Below, one piece after another: positions 61,179 through 64,000 of a stretch of DNA of 64,000 nt. The notes below the pieces were generated by a model that was not told the origin of the DNA, did not search any database, and was given only the letters and a program-made list of their open reading frames with translations. Position 1 is the stretch's first letter. Every line of letters starts with the position of its first letter. This DNA comes from Curtobacterium sp. SGAir0471. Lineage in GTDB: Bacteria; Actinomycetota; Actinomycetes; Actinomycetales; Microbacteriaceae. Location of the stretch: NCBI RefSeq assembly GCF_005490985.1, contig NZ_CP027869.1, positions 1,240,001 through 1,304,000 of the forward strand, read 5' to 3'. Made by a program: the position numbers and the translations under genes.

Positions 61179-62723
61179 TCAGGCGCGTCGGCGCGCGCGG
61201 TGGAGGAGCAGGCCGCCGCCAGCGGCCAGGAGGCCGAGGGCCCAGCCGATCGGCGCCCCGGTCTCGACGCCGGTGTACGCGAGGGAACCCGTGGTGGGGT
61301 GCTGGGCGTGGGTGGTCGCGGCCGTCGTGCCCGTCGTGACGGTCGTGCTGGTCGCCGGTGCGTCCACCACCTGCACCGTGAAGGTCAGCGTGAGGTCGCC
61401 GAGCCGAGCGGTGATCTGGTGGTCGCCCGTCCCGACGAAGCGAGCGGAGATGATCGGGGTCCCGACGGTGCTCGTCGTCTCGAGGACGTCGGCGTCGACG
61501 GACGACGACCACGTCGGCCGCTGCGGATCGGCGTTCAGGTCACCGTTCCGGTCCAGGGTGAGGAGGTCGATCTCGACCGTCTCGCCGTTGCGGACGCGGA
61601 GGGGCGTGGTCGGGTCCCCGTCCTGCACCTCGGGGCTGCGGCTGTACTCGGTCGAGCCGTCCGACCGGACCAGCCACGTCCCGGAGCCGCGCACGACCGC
61701 GTTCAGGGACTCGGTCTCGCCCGGTGTGATCACGAGCTCGACCCGGGAGGCCTCGCCGCCGTCCGGCCGGATGCTGGACGACGTGCGCAGCCAGAACTCG
61801 ACCACCTGGGCGCGCGTCGGGGTCCCGGACAGGGTGCCGTCCGGGGCGAGCCGCAGACCGTCGGGCAGCTGGAACGTGTTGCCGGCCGCACCCCACGAGT
61901 CGCTCGCCGAGTAGACGAGCCCGTCGCCGTCGAAGGCTGCGAGCGGGATGCTCGTGGACTCACCGACGCGCAGGTCGAAGCTCCGGAAGCCGAGCAGTCC
62001 CCAGCGGATCTCGGGCGCCTCGTCCACGGGTGCCGTCGTCTCGCTGATGACGGTCGTCGGTTCCGCGCCGGGGGCGGTGCCGGTGACGCGGACGGCGTAC
62101 CGGTCGAGGGCGCCCTCCACGGAGCCGATCACGAACGTGCGCTCGGTCGTCGCGCCGACTTGCTCGACGAGTGGGCCGCCGTCGTACGAGTGGAGCCACT
62201 GGTAGGCGAACGTGGTGCCGGCGGGCCACCCGGCGGTCTCGGCGGTCAGGGTGCCGAGACGCTGCACGCTCCCGCTGACGGTCACGGTGCCAGCCGGCGT
62301 GGCGGCGGCGGCGGACGCCTGGTCGACGGCGGCCGTCGGAGCCGGGGAGGTCGTCCCGCTTGCGCCGGTGATCGGGACGGTGGCGGTGGGAGCGGCGGTG
62401 CCCGGGTCGGAGGTGCCCGCGTCGGCTCCGGCCGGTGTGTCCGCATCGGGGCGGGGCGTGGCCGTCCCGGAGTCCGTGGCGGCCGACGCAGCGGCAGCAG
62501 GGGCTGCTGCGGTGTCGTCGGCGACGTCGGGAGCGGTGGCGGACGTCGTGCCGGCGTTCGTCGAGTCCGGCGCGGCCGTGGTCGCGCTCGTGTCCGTCGG
62601 TTCAGCGGCGGTGGCCGTGGCGGCGCCGATGCCGAAGGCGGACGAGCCGACGGCGACGACGACGGCGGCGGCGCCGAGTGCAGCGGTGCGGCGGAGTGCG
62701 GTTCGGCAGGTGTGCTGGTGCAT
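61179..62723 (-). CDS. sortase-anchored surface protein (LAYTG)
   Basis: 514 residues from the ATG at 62723. Signal peptide (RTAALGAAAVVVAVGSSAFG), an Ala/Thr/Asp-rich stalk of about 110 residues, then Ig-like modules (one with the WPAGTTFAYQWLHSYDG pattern of repeat domains, one with LPDGLRLAPDGTLSGTPT typical of putative Ig domains), and a C-terminal LAYTG, hydrophobic helix and RARRRA. Same layout as the next gene; the two may be an old duplication or a co-acting pair. Adhesion or wall structure is likely, but not shown. Confidence 0.82.
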   Translation of the reverse strand: MHQHTCRTALRRTAALGAAAVVVAVGSSAFGIGAATATAAEPTDTSATTAAPDSTNAGTTSATAPDVADDTAAAPAAAASAATDSGTATPRPDADTPAGADAGTSDPGTAAPTATVPITGASGTTSPAPTAAVDQASAAAATPAGTVTVSGSVQRLGTLTAETAGWPAGTTFAYQWLHSYDGGPLVEQVGATTERTFVIGSVEGALDRYAVRVTGTAPGAEPTTVISETTAPVDEAPEIRWGLLGFRSFDLRVGESTSIPLAAFDGDGLVYSASDSWGAAGNTFQLPDGLRLAPDGTLSGTPTRAQVVEFWLRTSSSIRPDGGEASRVELVITPGETESLNAVVRGSGTWLVRSDGSTEYSRSPEVQDGDPTTPLRVRNGETVEIDLLTLDRNGDLNADPQRPTWSSSVDADVLETTSTVGTPIISARFVGTGDHQITARLGDLTLTFTVQVVDAPATSTTVTTGTTAATTHAQHPTTGSLAYTGVETGAPIGWALGLLAAGGGLLLHRARRRA

Positions 62724-62835
62724 GGGTTCCCCTCGTGGTGGCGGGCGTCGTGGTGTGCCCTCACTGAGTGGTGTCGCGACCGGACGGATCCTCACGGCGA
62801 TCAGGTCACGGCTCGGTCACGGTTCGCCGCACCCG

Positions 62836-63753
62836 TCACCGCTGCGCGGCAGCCGCGTCCTCGAGGGCCGCCCGGAGCGCCGTCACCGCGGGGGAGTCGG
62901 CGCCCGACATCCGCTGCGCCGTGAAGATCGTGCGGCGTGCCGGGTCCGGCAGTTCGAGCAGTCGGCACGACGTCGAGCGGCCCGCCCAGACCAGGTCGGG
63001 CATCAGGCCCACGGCGTTCCCGGACTCGATCAGCCGGATCTGCGCCTGCAGGTCGGCGGTCTCGTAGCGCACGTCCGGCTCGAACCCGGCACGGCGGCAG
63101 GTCTGCTCCGCGAAGTGCCGGGACGCCGCGCCGCGCGGCTCCATCACCCACGGCATCTCGGCCGCGTCGACCAGCGCGACGGCCGGGTCGTCGTCGGTCA
63201 GGGGGCGGAGGCTCGTCCCCGTCGGCGGCAGGGCGAGCCGCACCGCGTCCCTCGTCAGGACCCGCTGGTCCAGCCCCGGGAAGCGCGGGGCAGCGTGCGC
63301 CGGGTACTGCTCGGCGATCACCATGTCGAAGTCCCGCGCCCAGGTCTCGTTGAGCGCGGTCTCCGGTTCGCGCTGCACCATCTCGACCCGCACGTCGGGG
63401 TGCTCGATCGCCATGGTGCGGAGCGCGGTCGGCATGAGCGCGAGCGCCGCGGACTGGAACACCGCGACGCGGATCCGCCCCTGCACGTTGGTGAGCGTCG
63501 ACTCGACCGACGACTGCGCCCGCTCGAGGACGTCGAGCACCTCGCCCGCGGCCGCCACGAGCACCTCGGCCTGCGGGGTGAGCTGCAGGCGGCGCCCGAC
63601 CCGGCGGACGAGTTGCACGCCGGCCTCGCGTTCGAGCACGCCGAGCTGCTGCGACACCGCCGACGGCGTGAGGTTCACGGCCTCCGCCACGGCCGCGACG
63701 GTGCCGCGGATCGAGAGTTCGCGGAGGAGGACCAGGCGCCGGACGTCGAGCAT
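62836..63753 (-). CDS. LysR-family transcriptional regulator
   Basis: 305 residues from the ATG at 63753, which gives the usual start LDVRRLVLLREL and lies 6 bases after TACTGT (63765-63760); the open frame reaches a GTG at 63777. The winged-helix domain (VAAVAEAVNLTPSAVSQQL) is at the N-terminus, followed by a substrate-binding domain. It is divergent from the putA-like gene and is likely to control it. Confidence 0.85.
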   Translation of the reverse strand: MLDVRRLVLLRELSIRGTVAAVAEAVNLTPSAVSQQLGVLEREAGVQLVRRVGRRLQLTPQAEVLVAAAGEVLDVLERAQSSVESTLTNVQGRIRVAVFQSAALALMPTALRTMAIEHPDVRVEMVQREPETALNETWARDFDMVIAEQYPAHAAPRFPGLDQRVLTRDAVRLALPPTGTSLRPLTDDDPAVALVDAAEMPWVMEPRGAASRHFAEQTCRRAGFEPDVRYETADLQAQIRLIESGNAVGLMPDLVWAGRSTSCRLLELPDPARRTIFTAQRMSGADSPAVTALRAALEDAAAAQR

Positions 63754-63817
63754 GCTCGAACAGTAGTTCTTCTTCACGGTATGCGTCAGAACTCCTTGCT
63801 TCCGCTAACGATTGGCG

Positions 63818-63834
63818 GGCATCACACTGATGCC
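63818..63834 (+). promoter_or_regulatory. palindromic operator on the putA-like start
   Basis: GGCATCA-CAC-TGATGCC is a perfect 7+3+7 inverted repeat that ends on the base before the ATG at 63835. CACACT inside it (63823-63828) could be the -10 box of a leaderless message, so a bound regulator would block the start site. Confidence 0.55.
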
Positions 63835-64000
63835 ATGACCGACGTCCAGCCGCGCACCGATGCGCATGCCACGCCTGCTCCCGACACCCTCGCCGACGCC
63901 TCCGTCGCGCTCGTCCGGCAGTGGCTGGCCGAGGCCGAGACCTACCCGGTCGACGGCTCGGCGAAGCAGCTCGCCGGCGTCCTCGCCGACCCGGCCGGCC
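63835..64000 (+). CDS. putA: probable proline dehydrogenase / delta-1-pyrroline-5-carboxylate dehydrogenase, N-terminal fragment
   Basis: Only the first 55 codons are in the window. DTLADASVALVRQWLAEAE followed by PVDGSAKQLAGVLADPAG resembles the N-terminus of bifunctional proline-oxidising PutA proteins of Microbacteriaceae as I remember them. A divergent LysR-type gene is compatible. No ribosome site is seen. The call needs the rest of the gene. Confidence 0.55.
   Translation, partial: MTDVQPRTDAHATPAPDTLADASVALVRQWLAEAETYPVDGSAKQLAGVLADPAG

Noticed and set aside
1..64000. tRNA, rRNA, insertion sequences or integrase genes
   Set aside because: I looked for transposase or integrase motifs and for cloverleaf-like ends at gene borders and found none; short RNA genes cannot be fully excluded by eye.

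Overview
The window is high-GC DNA with dense, mostly operonic coding and no RNA genes that I can see. Gene content (Lsr2-type domain, sortase-anchored LAxTG proteins, separate LigD-type polymerase and ligase genes, TM0106-type RecB-like nuclease, many short-spaced -10 boxes at start codons) points to an actinobacterium. My best guess is Microbacteriaceae, for example Curtobacterium; this is inference. The first ~27 kb is less GC-rich (about 63-67% in hand-counted 60-base lines, down to 48% in one patch) than the rest (about 70% or more) and looks like a defence and antagonism island.

Region 1 (1-6.0 kb, + strand): the 3' end of mcrC, then a 1,745-residue helicase-endonuclease (SF1 helicase, Vsr/MTES_1575-type nuclease) whose tail carries what reads as an Lsr2 DNA-binding domain.

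Region 2 (6.1-23.6 kb, - strand): a tightly coupled five-gene operon read leftwards: DrmD-like SNF2 helicase, DrmMI-like N6-adenine methyltransferase, a 2,132-residue DruE/YprA-type DEAD helicase with DUF1998, a UvrD helicase with an N-terminal RelE-like domain, and a PDDEXK_4-type nuclease. It mixes DISARM class 1 parts with a Druantia-type helicase. This fits what I remember of the recently proposed ARMADA class, with two extra genes.

Region 3 (23.7-27.0 kb, - strand): a complete epipeptide locus in the same order as Bacillus yydFGHIJ/epeXEPAB. It has a 44-residue precursor (DLWYFV...IVGSG), a radical SAM epimerase, an M50-like membrane protease and an ABC transporter.

Region 4 (27.1-64 kb): apparently core chromosome. 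It holds a TM0106 nuclease-helicase, a NERD protein, an SseB-like protein, a sugar ABC transporter operon with a phosphotransferase, an SDR, a secreted HNH nuclease, an aldo/keto reductase, a PIN toxin with a candidate antitoxin, a SWIM-SNF2 helicase, a BLUF photoreceptor, two amino-acid permeases (one coupled to a 36-residue membrane protein), a DUF429/glycosyltransferase/UDG operon, LigD-like polymerase and ligase genes flanking a 47-residue gene under a DtxR-type box, an MBL hydrolase, an azoreductase, two sortase-anchored surface proteins, and a LysR gene divergent from a probable putA.

Two families of dispersed palindromic repeats, several tandem repeats and a recurrent leaderless-promoter pattern (TAnnnT, 6-7 nt, start codon) were also found.
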